64,000 nucleotides of DNA from Lachnospiraceae bacterium (GTDB lineage Bacteria > Bacillota > Clostridia > Lachnospirales > Lachnospiraceae): contig QXWW01000015.1 of the NCBI GenBank assembly GCA_009911185.1, positions 1-64,000 of the forward strand. Reading direction: 5' to 3'. Each line of letters begins with the position of its first letter. Within the stretch, counting starts at the first letter, position 1. This document shows positions 55,889 to 64,000 of the stretch, in pieces. A model generated the notes under the pieces. It saw only the letters and a program-made list of their open reading frames with translations, did not search any database and was not told the origin of the DNA. The position numbers and the translations under genes are program-made.

Positions 55889-57245
55889 AAACAGTTTAAG
55901 TGCAAAAGTGTTTTTATGGGTGCTCTTTGCCCTTACTATTTGCAGTATGCTGATTTATGGAATTGTATTGACAGTTCTACCCAAACAATATCAGGTTACA
56001 TCGGATAAGCAACTGGACACAAATACCAAAATCCTTGTTTCAAAGTTGCAGGATATGCGTTATGAGGAAGCGGTTAATGAAATTTATAATTTTTGTATTC
56101 AAAACAATTCAGCGGCGATACTCAGTGACGATAACGGAGCATTGACCTTTGGTGAAATAAAATCAGAAGCTCTTGCGGTTGCGACATCAAGTATTGCAAC
56201 AACTGTTACTTTCTTGGACAACAAAACAGAATACGCTCTCGTAGTTTCCTCCATATCCCAAACGGCAAATGTTATTTTACGCCTTATGTTACGCTTCTTA
56301 CCTGTTATTTTTGCAATTATTCTGTTGTTGTCATCGCTAAGCGCCTTTATTTGCAGCAAGGTTATTGTCAGCCCTATCGTTAAAATCAGTCAGATTTCTA
56401 AGCGAATGACATTACTTGATATGACTTGGAAGTGTAATATGGAAAGTAACGATGAGATTGGCATACTTGCTTCCAGTCTGAATACAATGGCAAGCCGATT
56501 GAACGAAACTATGGAAGAATTAACAAATGCCAACAATCAACTGACTGACGATGTAGAAAAGTTCAAAGCATTGGAAGAACAACGCAGAAACTTTTTTGCA
56601 GCAGTCTCCCATGAGCTGAAAACTCCGCTTACTGTCTTAAAGGGGCAAATCGAAAATATGATTTTAGGGTTTGGAGATTACCAGAATCACGAAAAATATC
56701 TGCCCGAAGCACTAAAAGCCACAGAGGATATAGAGCATCTTGTGAAAGAAATTATTGCGATATCCAAAATGGAAAGTATGGACTTAGAGGATACCTTGCA
56801 GGAGGTTTCGCTGAAACAAACAGTAAATGACACGATACAGGTTATTCTACCGCTTGCACAGAATAAGGATATTCAGATACACCCCAATATCAATGCCGAT
56901 ATGGTGTTGTCCGTTAATCCCAATCTTTGGAATAAAGTCCTGTCCAATATTATCGGGAACGCTGTTCGGCATTCTCCCTGCGGCGAAGAGGTTTTCATAA
57001 CTCTACAATCCTTTGAAAACGAAAATGTCCTCGTTATTGAAAATACTGGAGCGTCCATCCCAGAAGCTGACCTTCCTCATATGTTCACGCCATTTTATCG
57101 GGCAGACAAATCAAGGAACAAAGCAACTGGAGGAAGCGGTCTGGGACTATACATTGTCAAAACAATTCTTGACTTACATGGTATGAGCTATCAAATAAAG
57201 AACTCAGAGCAAGGCGTAGTCTTTTTCCTTTATCTGAATGGATAG
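55872..57245 (+). CDS. sensor histidine kinase, partner of the OmpR-type regulator
   Basis: A 457-residue kinase with membrane segments near 15-35 and 145-170, a short extracellular domain between them, HAMP (about 170-222), His dimerisation domain with AAVSHELKTPLTVLKGQ, and ATPase domain (NKVLSNIIGNAVRHSP, GGSGLGLYIVK). I choose TTG 55872 (LRKKIKNSL) because GAGGGGTGGG sits 8 bases before it; the ATG at 55830 would overlap 59 bases of the regulator with no binding site. A terminator follows near 57421. Confidence 0.92.
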   Translation: MRKKIKNSLSAKVFLWVLFALTICSMLIYGIVLTVLPKQYQVTSDKQLDTNTKILVSKLQDMRYEEAVNEIYNFCIQNNSAAILSDDNGALTFGEIKSEALAVATSSIATTVTFLDNKTEYALVVSSISQTANVILRLMLRFLPVIFAIILLLSSLSAFICSKVIVSPIVKISQISKRMTLLDMTWKCNMESNDEIGILASSLNTMASRLNETMEELTNANNQLTDDVEKFKALEEQRRNFFAAVSHELKTPLTVLKGQIENMILGFGDYQNHEKYLPEALKATEDIEHLVKEIIAISKMESMDLEDTLQEVSLKQTVNDTIQVILPLAQNKDIQIHPNINADMVLSVNPNLWNKVLSNIIGNAVRHSPCGEEVFITLQSFENENVLVIENTGASIPEADLPHMFTPFYRADKSRNKATGGSGLGLYIVKTILDLHGMSYQIKNSEQGVVFFLYLNG

Positions 57246-57420
57246 TATGGTTCTATTCAGTTAGAAATCAGACTCGTGAACTATCTGTTTTGCGCCATTG
57301 CGTCATTGAAAGTTTGATGGCGATACCACTGCATCGCCGTCGGAATTTTGCCTGGCACTGGCAAAAACCATGCAGCCCGCAAGTCTAATTTCTGAGTGGA
57401 TGGAACAATAGCTTCATTCT

Positions 57421-57459
57421 GCAAAAAGCTGTCAGCAAAAAGCTGTCAGCTTTTTTTGC
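57421..57459 (+). terminator. terminator after the histidine kinase
   Basis: GCAAAAAGCTG (57421-57431) can pair with CAGCTTTTTTTGC (57447-57459); AAAAAGCTGTCAGC occurs twice in a row inside. The rest of 57246-57420 holds no gene. Confidence 0.7.
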
Positions 57460-57486
57460 AATCAAATTAAAACCTTACGCAAATCA

Positions 57487-57516
57487 AATCAAAAACTAAT
57501 CAAAGGTCTGTATGAT
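57487..57516 (+). promoter_or_regulatory. promoter of the ABC operon with shared regulator box
   Basis: AATCAAAAACTAAT (57487-57500), 10 bases, TATGAT (57511-57516), an exact copy in sequence and spacing of the box before the response regulator. CTTACGCAAATC just upstream may extend it. Confidence 0.7.
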
Positions 57517-57639
57517 AAACTGCAGAAATACCCTTCGGACAAGGTGAATTTACCAAAGGCAAAGAGAGGGCGCTCCGGGGCATATATCTGTATGCCCAAA
57601 AGTATGGGAGTTTACAGGGAAAGGAGATGAATAACCTGG

Positions 57640-59001
57640 ATGAATGTTACACAAAGAGCTTTGCTTTACATATCACACAAAAAAGGAAAAACCGTAAGTC
57701 TGTTTTTGGTGGTATTCGTAGTTGCAGTTTTACTGGTTTCATGTTTCGGTGTTTTGAATGCGTCAGAGAGGTTGTCAAGGGACATTCGCACTTCTCTTGG
57801 AGCGGCTTTCTATATAAGAGCAAACACCGAGGTGTCTATGAATGAAAACGGCGAAACACAGGTAAAGGAAAACAAGGTTCATATTTCTCAAAAGGAAATA
57901 GATGAGATTATGCAGACAGGCGAAATCAAATACTATAATCCCATCAATTACGGTTTTGCCAAAAGTGATACAATTCAGTTTATTCAAGGTGATAAACACA
58001 CGGCCGAAAACAATATGGGTAAAGTGACAGCACTTCGTTTTTCCGCACTTGCCCCCAATTTTGCAGATGAAACAGCTTTTTTGGCAGAAGGAAGACATAT
58101 CACGGAAACGGATAGCGGAAAAATTCTTATAAGTGAGCAGTTGGCAAGTGCCAATCAGATATCAGTTGGCGACACGCTGACACTGACCCACGCCAAGCTC
58201 GGTGGAGCTGACGGAGCGTACATTGATGAAATACCCGTCAAAACCGCTTATGCAAGGGTTGAGGTATCAGGAATATATAAACTGAATATCGAGGACACAT
58301 CTATAAAGCCGACTGCGGGAGTCGCTGATAACGAGATCTATGCGAGCATTGATGTCTTAAAAAAGCTGCACGAGAGTAAAACGGGCATTTACACGGGCGA
58401 AGTTGACTTTTATATTACGGACCCGGCAAAACTTGAAAACATTGCCCGTAACGTGACAGCGCTGCAATCTATTGACTGGACGACACATTTTATTCGTACT
58501 AATGATTTTCAATATTCCAAGATAGCAGACCAGTTATCTTCTCTTGGAGATTTAGTAAAAATATTGCTTGTCCTTGTATCAGTTATCAGTACGGCATTTT
58601 TAACCTTGTTACTAACAATGCGTATGCGTAGCAGAATGCAGGAAGCGGGTATTTTGCTTGCAGTAGGAGTTTCAAAAGGGCAGATTATGGCGGGATTTTT
58701 GTTGGAAGTATTGTCAGTTACGATAATTGCACTGATTTTATCCCATATTGCTTCTCTATGTGTTACCGGCTTTTTAGGGCATAGCCTGTTTGGCGAGCTG
58801 CAGCCTAATCTGTTAAACGAAGAAACATTAACAGCAGGAATGCAAAACAGCCTTCAAATTGAAAACTATCTGAAGCTGAGTACCATAGAAACATTGCTTA
58901 TTTATATTTGCCAATTCGCTGTAATTGCAGTTTCGACTCTGGTATCGTCCGTTGTGATTATGCGGCTGAAGCCAAAAGAAATTTTATCAAAAATGAGTTA
59001 G
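57640..59001 (+). CDS. ABC exporter permease (FtsX type), first
   Basis: A 453-residue permease: one membrane segment at about 17-40, a large extracellular domain (about 45-300, MacB-PCD-like), and three membrane segments in a C-terminal FtsX domain (about 300-450, with MRMRSRMQEAGILLAVGVSK and LKPKEILSKMS at the end). It pairs with the second permease and the ATPase downstream. GGAGATG lies 13 bases before ATG 57640, a long spacing; a competing out-of-frame ATG at 57627 leads only to a short frame. The substrate is probably a peptide or lipid-like toxin. Confidence 0.9.
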   Translation: MNVTQRALLYISHKKGKTVSLFLVVFVVAVLLVSCFGVLNASERLSRDIRTSLGAAFYIRANTEVSMNENGETQVKENKVHISQKEIDEIMQTGEIKYYNPINYGFAKSDTIQFIQGDKHTAENNMGKVTALRFSALAPNFADETAFLAEGRHITETDSGKILISEQLASANQISVGDTLTLTHAKLGGADGAYIDEIPVKTAYARVEVSGIYKLNIEDTSIKPTAGVADNEIYASIDVLKKLHESKTGIYTGEVDFYITDPAKLENIARNVTALQSIDWTTHFIRTNDFQYSKIADQLSSLGDLVKILLVLVSVISTAFLTLLLTMRMRSRMQEAGILLAVGVSKGQIMAGFLLEVLSVTIIALILSHIASLCVTGFLGHSLFGELQPNLLNEETLTAGMQNSLQIENYLKLSTIETLLIYICQFAVIAVSTLVSSVVIMRLKPKEILSKMS

Positions 59002-59013
59002 GAGGATTTCAGA

Positions 59014-60315
59014 ATGAGCTTTATAACAAGAACCGGTCTATACTGTTTCCGACAACGGTTTAAGATGGTTATATTATTTCTGGTGTTGACGCTTATAGCG
59101 ACTTTTATGCTTACAGGCATTGCTGTTCGTGATGCGGCTAAAGGCGCGGAAGCAGATGTTCAGACGGCTATTGGTGGAAAAATAGAGCTTTCCCTTGATA
59201 CGGACGGACATATGGGAAGTGGTCAGCAAAACCAATGGGGAACTGTTTATGGTTATAACGGGGATTTGATTACGCAGGAAATTGTAGATGCAATCGAAAA
59301 AGTTGACGGTGTTGTAGACTATAATTCCGAGGATACGGAAGGCTACTACGGTGCAGGTGTAGATTTCAAATATCTGCCTGCCGCTTTTGGTCTGAGTTAT
59401 ACACAGTACGGAGAAGCGTCGAGCTATACAGCAACATTATCATCAGAAAAATGTTCTAAATTCCAAAGTGGTAAATACAGATTAGCGGATGGCAGGCATA
59501 TTACGCCAGACGATATACACGCCTGTTTGATTTCAAAGGAACTTGCTGACTATAACAAGCTGTTTGTTGGCGATAAGATTAAGATGTATTCTCTGGATTC
59601 AGACGCTATATCTGAATTTGAAATCGTGGGGATTTTTGACGGTACTGAGGGTACGTCGGGGAACGCTTTAACCGTAGATGAAATCCCCGCAAACTGCGGA
59701 TATATAGATTATGCTACTATGCTTGAATTATTCAAGGAGGAACTGAATGGGTATCAGCAATTGACTGTCTATGTGGAAGATCCTGTCAGTGTTCAAAATG
59801 TTTACGATAAAATTTCCGCTTTGCCAGAGCTAAAAGACAAAACCTTGAAGCTTAGCATTGATACAGAGGAATACGATGTTGTTTCTGCGCCTTTAGTGTC
59901 CCTGCAACAACTGGTCAGTACAACTATTATCATTATTTCAGTTGTCAGTGTTGTTATTCTGACACTGCTTTTGACAATCTGGATTAGAGGACGCAAAAAG
60001 GAAATAGGGATTTTGCTTTCTATTGGCAAGAGCAAGGCAAATATCATTTTACAAATCTTTACAGAAACTTTTGCTGTAGCTGTTATTTCGTTTGCGGCGT
60101 CCATACCGTTTAGCAATCTGATAGCAGAAAAAGCAGGAGCGTTTTTAGCATCCAGAGTTACCGCAGGAGTAGCAAATCTCAATGTACAAATTGACGCAGC
60201 CTATCTGCTGCCACTATATTTGATCGGCATTTTACTGATTGCGGCAGCGGTTGTTGTTTCATCTTGGACTGTTGTTCGCTCAAAGCCGAAAGATATTCTT
60301 ACGAAAATGAGTTAA
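59014..60315 (+). CDS. ABC exporter permease (FtsX type), second
   Basis: A 433-residue paralogue of the preceding protein with the same plan: N-terminal membrane segment (about 17-37), large extracellular domain, and C-terminal FtsX domain with three membrane segments (IWIRGRKKEIGILLSIGKSK, ending KPKDILTKMS). AGGAGGA precedes the ATG, 12 bases after the first permease. Two unequal permeases imply a heterodimeric channel. Confidence 0.9.
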   Translation: MSFITRTGLYCFRQRFKMVILFLVLTLIATFMLTGIAVRDAAKGAEADVQTAIGGKIELSLDTDGHMGSGQQNQWGTVYGYNGDLITQEIVDAIEKVDGVVDYNSEDTEGYYGAGVDFKYLPAAFGLSYTQYGEASSYTATLSSEKCSKFQSGKYRLADGRHITPDDIHACLISKELADYNKLFVGDKIKMYSLDSDAISEFEIVGIFDGTEGTSGNALTVDEIPANCGYIDYATMLELFKEELNGYQQLTVYVEDPVSVQNVYDKISALPELKDKTLKLSIDTEEYDVVSAPLVSLQQLVSTTIIIISVVSVVILTLLLTIWIRGRKKEIGILLSIGKSKANIILQIFTETFAVAVISFAASIPFSNLIAEKAGAFLASRVTAGVANLNVQIDAAYLLPLYLIGILLIAAAVVVSSWTVVRSKPKDILTKMS

Positions 60316-60328
60316 GGAGGAAACTTAT

Positions 60329-60958
60329 ATGAGTATCATTAAAACCTGTAATGTTAAATATTCCTATGATGGTAATAGAACCGTTCTGAAAAAGATATCT
60401 GCCGATTTTGAGGTGGGGAAAATTTATGCCATCCTCGGTCCGAGTGGGTGCGGAAAAACGACCTTACTCTCCCTGCTTGGAGGATTAGATAGCCCGTCTG
60501 ACGGGCAGGTGCTATTTCAGGGAGAAGATATTGAGAAAAAAGGACTTGCGTATCATCGTAAAAACAATGTCGCTTTCATTTTTCAAAGTTATAATCTAAT
60601 TGACTATATGACGCCGGCCGAAAATGTGGCTTTGACTTCTAAACTGCCGCCGTTTCCTATTTTGGAGCGTTTAGGGCTTACAAAGGAGGAAGCAAAGCGA
60701 AATGTTTTGAAGCTCTCTGGAGGACAGCAGCAGCGAGTGGCGATTGCCCGTGCATTAGCTTCTGACGCAAGCGTTATCCTTGCGGACGAGCCGACAGGAA
60801 ATCTTGACGAAGATACTGCGGCTGAAATCACAAACATTCTGAAAGAATGTGCCCATCAGATGAATAAGTGCGTGATAATCGTAACGCATTCGAATGATCT
60901 TGCAAAGCAGGCGGATGTAGTGATCCGTTTGAAAAGGGGCGAGTTAGAGAAATTATGA
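60329..60958 (+). CDS. ABC exporter ATP-binding protein
   Basis: A 209-residue MacB/LolD-type ATPase: Walker [10 protein letters not shown] (near 38-46), Q-loop FIFQSYNLI, signature [15 protein letters not shown], Walker [13 protein letters not shown] and H-loop VTHSND. It powers the two permeases encoded just upstream. AAGGAGG precedes the ATG. Its stop overlaps the start of a broken small zinc protein (ATGA at 60955). Confidence 0.96.
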   Translation: MSIIKTCNVKYSYDGNRTVLKKISADFEVGKIYAILGPSGCGKTTLLSLLGGLDSPSDGQVLFQGEDIEKKGLAYHRKNNVAFIFQSYNLIDYMTPAENVALTSKLPPFPILERLGLTKEEAKRNVLKLSGGQQQRVAIARALASDASVILADEPTGNLDEDTAAEITNILKECAHQMNKCVIIVTHSNDLAKQADVVIRLKRGELEKL

Positions 60959-61140
60959 AAATAGAATGGATACACTGCCCTGTCTGCGGAAATAGAACAA
61001 GGCTACAAATGCGAGAAAATACAGAATGGAAGAACTTTCTCCTCTACTGCCAGAAGTGAAAGCAGGAAGGATTGGTGAAGCCAAGGACTTAAAAGGAACT
61101 GTCGTCAGAGGGCCGGACGCATAAGACACAGAGCCGATAG
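60955..61140 (+). pseudogene. broken cysteine-rich KTR-type small protein
   Basis: Opens at ATG 60955 with [20 protein letters not shown], matching the Cys_rich_KTR family of about 60 residues often found beside mobile resistance genes. The second knuckle should read CPKC but has C-Q-K-stop (TGA in place of a Cys codon), a TAA follows 13 codons later, and the frame ends THKTQSR-TAG, the family ending. Two in-frame stops mark it as dead. Confidence 0.75.
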
Positions 61141-61234
61141 AATTGTGGGCAATTGAACTGCTCCCTGTCAAGTAGACAGTAGAAAAAAATAAAATTTTTA
61201 GCGGCCAATCACTTCTCTGTGGTTGGCAGATTTC

Positions 61235-62155
61235 TTATGCAACTTCTCTTAAATAATTCCGGTATTCTATCGGCGTCATACAGTTTAGGCGTTTTTGATA
61301 GCGGTGATTATTATAATAATCGATATACTTACTGACTGCTTCCTTTAATTCTTCATAAGTCTGGAATTTTTTCAGATAATACATTTCCGTTTTCAGCATC
61401 CCCCAGAATGCTTCCATTGGGCCGTTATCAATACATCTGGACACCCTCGACATGCTTTGTATCATTCCTGCCTCATTGAGCTTTTTTCGGAAAGACCTTG
61501 AGGTATACTGGTATCCACGGTCACTATGGAATAATGGTTTTACATCAGGATGGTTTTCATGGGCAATGTCAAAGGTCTCAAAAACGAGGGCATTATTATT
61601 GGAATGTCCAATGACAAAAGAGACAATACTTTTATCTGACAGGTCCAGGATAGCGCTTAGATACGCTTTCCCATTGACCCCGTACTTCATTTCCGTTACA
61701 TCTGTCAGCCATTTTTCTCCAAAATGCCCGGCGTGAAGCTCTCTGTTTAAAATATTTTCAGCAGTAACTTCCGGCGTTGATTTCACATAGTTTTTTCTCC
61801 TTTGCCGGCATACGGACTTCAGATGCAACACCCGCATAAGGCGCAAAACCCTCTTTGCATTGACATGGAAATCATTCTCACGGTTTAATTTAACCGTCAT
61901 TTGTCTGTAACCCAGAATCCCGCTTTTTTCCTCATATGCCTCTTTGATAAGAACGCATAATTTCTGGTTGAATTTCTCGTTTTCACCTGCTTTTCGGTTC
62001 AGCCATTTATAATAAGCAGAACGTGGAATTCCGGCAAGTCTGCAAAGTTCTGATATGGAGCATTTCTGTTCGTCATATATTTCCTGTATCGCCAGATAAA
62101 CGGTTTCATTTTGTATCTGGCTTAGAACCGCCTCCTTTCGATTTCGTCGAGTTTT
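61235..62155 (-). CDS. IS3 transposase OrfB (DDE integrase)
   Basis: About 306 residues counted from where the frame opens (62155); no good own start exists until an internal ATG at 61900. It has a short HTH_21-like N-terminus (SISELCRLAGIPRSAYYKWL) and an rve integrase core with the DDE residues: Asp in LTDVTEMKYG, Asp in FHSDRGYQYTS, Glu in NGPMEAFWGMLKTE. In this class OrfB is normally made as an OrfAB fusion by -1 slippage. Here the two frames differ by +1, so this copy may be damaged (see findings). Confidence 0.88.
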   Translation of the reverse strand, partial: KTRRNRKEAVLSQIQNETVYLAIQEIYDEQKCSISELCRLAGIPRSAYYKWLNRKAGENEKFNQKLCVLIKEAYEEKSGILGYRQMTVKLNRENDFHVNAKRVLRLMRVLHLKSVCRQRRKNYVKSTPEVTAENILNRELHAGHFGEKWLTDVTEMKYGVNGKAYLSAILDLSDKSIVSFVIGHSNNNALVFETFDIAHENHPDVKPLFHSDRGYQYTSRSFRKKLNEAGMIQSMSRVSRCIDNGPMEAFWGMLKTEMYYLKKFQTYEELKEAVSKYIDYYNNHRYQKRLNCMTPIEYRNYLREVA

Positions 62156-62804
62156 TTAAGAAAGCAACCTCCAGTTGGGCCCTGCGCTTTTCCGCCTGAA
62201 GAAGTTTATTTTCCGCACGCAGCTTTTCCAATTCAGACATTTCACTTCCTGCTTTACTTTTTCCCCTTTTATCAACAAGCCCTTCCACACCATTTGATTG
62301 ATATTTTTTTGCCCATTGATAAATCTGCTGGTAAGATATCTGGTATTTTTCTGCCGTCTGCGTATAATCCATTTCATGCTCAATGCAGTATGTTACAATT
62401 TCCACCCGTTCTTCATATGTGGTTTTTCTTCCTTTGGTCATGGCACTTGTTCCTCCTGTTCCAGAAGCCTTTTGATTCTCATGACCATTATACTTCATAA
62501 TCCAGTTGCGTAACTGTTTATCTGAACGGATTCCGTATTTCTTCTGAATTTCCCTTAAAGTCCCTTTGCCAGAAAGATAGTCACAGACAGCGTTATGTTT
62601 TGTTTCCGCAGAATAGGCGCTGAGCTTTTGGGTGTTTTTTAATCCCTCAGCCCCCAAAGACTGATATAATGTTACCCATTCAATAATCCTCGAACCATTT
62701 GTTCCCAAACTCCGGGCAATGCTCTCCGTTGAACAGTTTCCTTCCAGATATTTTGTGACGGCAGCAAGTTTCATCTCGAAAGAATATCTTGAATGTTGTC
62801 CCAT
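62106..62804 (-). CDS. IS3 transposase OrfA (helix-turn-helix)
   Basis: A 232-residue protein with two helix-turn-helix domains (about 1-55, IARSLGTNGSRIIEWV; about 125-185, TAEKYQISYQQIYQWAKKY) and a C-terminal coiled coil (SELEKLRAENKLLQAEKRR). It should bind the element ends. Its last 14 residues after AFLK look abnormal (STKSKGGGSKPDTK), as expected if one A is missing from the A6 run at 62152-62157. Confidence 0.9.
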   Translation of the reverse strand: MGQHSRYSFEMKLAAVTKYLEGNCSTESIARSLGTNGSRIIEWVTLYQSLGAEGLKNTQKLSAYSAETKHNAVCDYLSGKGTLREIQKKYGIRSDKQLRNWIMKYNGHENQKASGTGGTSAMTKGRKTTYEERVEIVTYCIEHEMDYTQTAEKYQISYQQIYQWAKKYQSNGVEGLVDKRGKSKAGSEMSELEKLRAENKLLQAEKRRAQLEVAFLKNSTKSKGGGSKPDTK

Positions 62805-62866
62805 AAAATATGCTCCTCCTTATAATGACAGTTTTATTATTTTATCTGTCTACTATAAGGGGAGCA

Positions 62867-63212
62867 TACCAAATCACAGTTTGTCGGTTCTTTCTTTTAT
62901 ATAGCATAGGCAAGACAAGCACACCGAATAAAAAAGATGCTGAAGCCATGTTCCAAGAATGATGAAAACGAAAGCATTCAAAAGACGAAAAAACGGCATA
63001 ATTACGAATAGCTTACCGTAATTTGTTAAAGAGTTGCCCTCGTCTCCTGCATTTACTTATATGGAGGGGACGAAGCCGGCTTTTTTTGGTATAATAAAGT
63101 AAGAGGTGATGCATATGCCGGGGAAATTGATGATGAGTACGAGATAAGCATTGATGTATAGTAACAAGTTCTTTGTTTATTCTTACCATTTAAGTTTTGG
63201 AGGAACACAGAA
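62867..63212. other. gene-free stretch with a probable terminator
   Basis: No gene is supported in 62867-63212. TCGTCTCC and GGGGACGA (near 63035-63075) form a stem followed by GCCGGC and T7, which looks like an intrinsic terminator of a lost gene. GGTATAATAA near 63087 followed by AGAGGTG and a 10-codon frame looks like the leftover front of a gene. Confidence 0.4.
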
Positions 63213-63662
63213 GTGGAGATTAGAAGGTATCGACGGTCAGACTGCAAAGAATTGACAGAGCTATTTTATAATACGGTTCATACTGTTAATGCAAGAGATT
63301 ATACAAAAGAGCAGTTGAATGTATGGGCAACTGTGCAGGTAGATTTGGAAAAGTGGAACCAGTCGCTGCAAGAACATTTTACGGTTGTTGCGGTTAATAA
63401 TGAAACGCTTGTAGGATTTGGCGATATAGATAAGACAGGTTACCTTGACCGTCTATTTGTTCATGCTGATTACCAGAGGAAAGGAGTTGCTACGGCTATT
63501 TGCAATCGATTAGAGCAAGCAGTTCAGGGAAGAATTGTTACTGATGTCTCCATTACAGCAAGACCGTTTTTTGAGAAGAGAGGATATAGAATTATTCAAG
63601 AACAAAAAGTAGAGCGGCAAGGGATTTTTCTTACAAATTTCAAAATGGAAAAGATAAGATAA
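63213..63662 (+). CDS. GNAT-family N-acetyltransferase
   Basis: A 149-residue acetyltransferase with the acetyl-CoA site in LDRLFVHADYQRKGVATAIC (Q/R-x-x-G-x-A/G pattern) and a C-terminal FFEKRGYRI, as in YafP/ElaA-like GNAT enzymes. The start is GTG 63213, with GGAGG 9 bases before it; no ATG fits as well. The substrate is unknown. The next gene is a dihydrofolate-reductase-like protein, a common pairing in accessory DNA. Confidence 0.88.
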   Translation: MEIRRYRRSDCKELTELFYNTVHTVNARDYTKEQLNVWATVQVDLEKWNQSLQEHFTVVAVNNETLVGFGDIDKTGYLDRLFVHADYQRKGVATAICNRLEQAVQGRIVTDVSITARPFFEKRGYRIIQEQKVERQGIFLTNFKMEKIR

Positions 63663-63709
63663 TTACACCTTGCGGGCATGAAAATTTGAAGTTTAGGAGA
63701 TAAGTTGAT

Positions 63710-64000
63710 ATGAGAAAAGTTGTTTTGTTTATTGCAATGAGTCTTGACGGTTATATCGCAGATAGCAGAGGCGGTGTTGATTGGCTGACAGGACAGGGTG
63801 ATGATTCTGAAAATGTTGATACTTATTCTGAATTTGTGAAAGGTATTGATACCATTCTTATGGGTTGGAACACATATCATCAAGTTGTTACGCAGTTGTC
63901 ACCGACAAAATGGGTATATGAAGATTTTATAACTTATGTGATTACGCATAACGAGTGTACTTTCTCGGAACAAATTCGATTTGTAAATGAAAATCCCGCC
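63710..64000 (+). CDS. dihydrofolate reductase family protein, partial
   Basis: The first 97 residues of a RibD C-terminal/dihydrofolate-reductase-like protein (YyaP/YwjB type): VVLFIAMSLDGYIAD at the start, GGVDWLTG, and DTILMGWNTYHQV at the nucleotide site. TAGGAGA precedes ATG 63710. The frame is open to the window end, so the C-terminal half is outside. The true substrate of these proteins is often unknown. Confidence 0.88.
   Translation, partial: MRKVVLFIAMSLDGYIADSRGGVDWLTGQGDDSENVDTYSEFVKGIDTILMGWNTYHQVVTQLSPTKWVYEDFITYVITHNECTFSEQIRFVNENPA

Larger units (their letters stand above)
61160..62866 (-). mobile_element. IS3-family insertion sequence (IS150-like)
   Basis: About 1.7 kb. Terminal inverted repeats match: GCTCCCtgtcaaGTAGACAG at 61160-61179 against GCTCCCcttataGTAGACAG read from the right end at 62865. 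It holds orfA and orfB on the minus strand. No clear target duplication is seen at either edge. Confidence 0.88.

Noticed and set aside
57627-57845. Frame of 72 codons starting at 57627 as a small leader gene
   Set aside because: It overlaps the permease coding sequence in another frame and encodes no recognisable protein; only the binding-site spacing favours it.
61054-61056. TGA replacing a Cys codon in the small CxxC protein as possible selenocysteine
   Set aside because: A second in-frame stop (TAA) follows 13 codons later and the gene adjoins other decayed DNA, so simple decay explains it.

Overview
The window looks like a chromosomal segment of a Gram-positive, low-to-moderate GC Firmicute, most likely a Lachnospiraceae (Clostridium cluster XIVa). 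Supporting signs are fibronectin-III-rich secreted cell-wall enzymes with YYYK-type strands, paired LytR-CpsA-Psr (LCP) proteins, YesM/YesN two-component systems with solute-binding proteins, a 584-residue pyruvate kinase with a C-terminal phosphohistidine-like domain, DUF975/DUF2752/PepSY proteins, and Shine-Dalgarno-led genes on both strands. No rRNA, tRNA or CRISPR array was seen.

Region 1 (1-16.7 kb) is a cell-envelope block. It holds an LCP protein, a secreted FnIII protein, an Amidase_3 enzyme with six FnIII modules, an SH3/glucosaminidase/FnIII enzyme, three family-2 glycosyltransferases, a WbaP-type sugar-phosphate transferase, a second LCP protein and glmS. Together they make amino-sugar precursor, build a lipid-linked polysaccharide, attach it to the wall and remodel peptidoglycan. 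WalR-like boxes precede the big amidase and the second LCP gene.

Region 2 (16.7-31 kb) is core metabolism: an HtrA protease, a carbamate kinase, pyruvate kinase, a lipoprotein amidase, a solute-binding lipoprotein with a YesM-type kinase, an AlkD-like protein, prfB with its programmed frameshift, and a threonine block (ACT regulator, homoserine dehydrogenase, phosphoglycerate-mutase-like putative homoserine kinase).

Region 3 (31-41 kb) is a glycan sensing and hydrolysis locus: AraC-type response regulator, YesM kinase, membrane-anchored solute-binding protein with no permeases, then a 1729-residue secreted enzyme fusing a domain-swapped GH3 glucosidase to an esterase. Tandem 21-bp repeats at that enzyme's promoter look like the regulator's site.

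Region 4 (41-46.5 kb) has a BlaI/BlaR1-like pair with two operators, DUF2752, triple-PepSY, SprA-like metalloprotease and DUF975 genes.

Region 5 (46.5-64 kb) is accessory and partly decayed. It includes small proteins sharing a GQ-x-I-x-A...TIxATQN motif, a degraded IS110 transposase, a large metallophosphoesterase/P-loop NTPase/TPR protein (candidate conflict or defence system), a response-regulator remnant, a tyrosine recombinase, a wrecked class B penicillin-binding protein, an OmpR-type two-component system with a three-gene ABC exporter, an IS3 element, a GNAT acetyltransferase and a dihydrofolate-reductase-like gene cut by the window end.

Across regions 3-5 a previously unfamiliar ~185-bp structured repeat occurs four times (plus one partial copy), each time starting in the T-tract of an intrinsic terminator and in the same orientation as the upstream gene.
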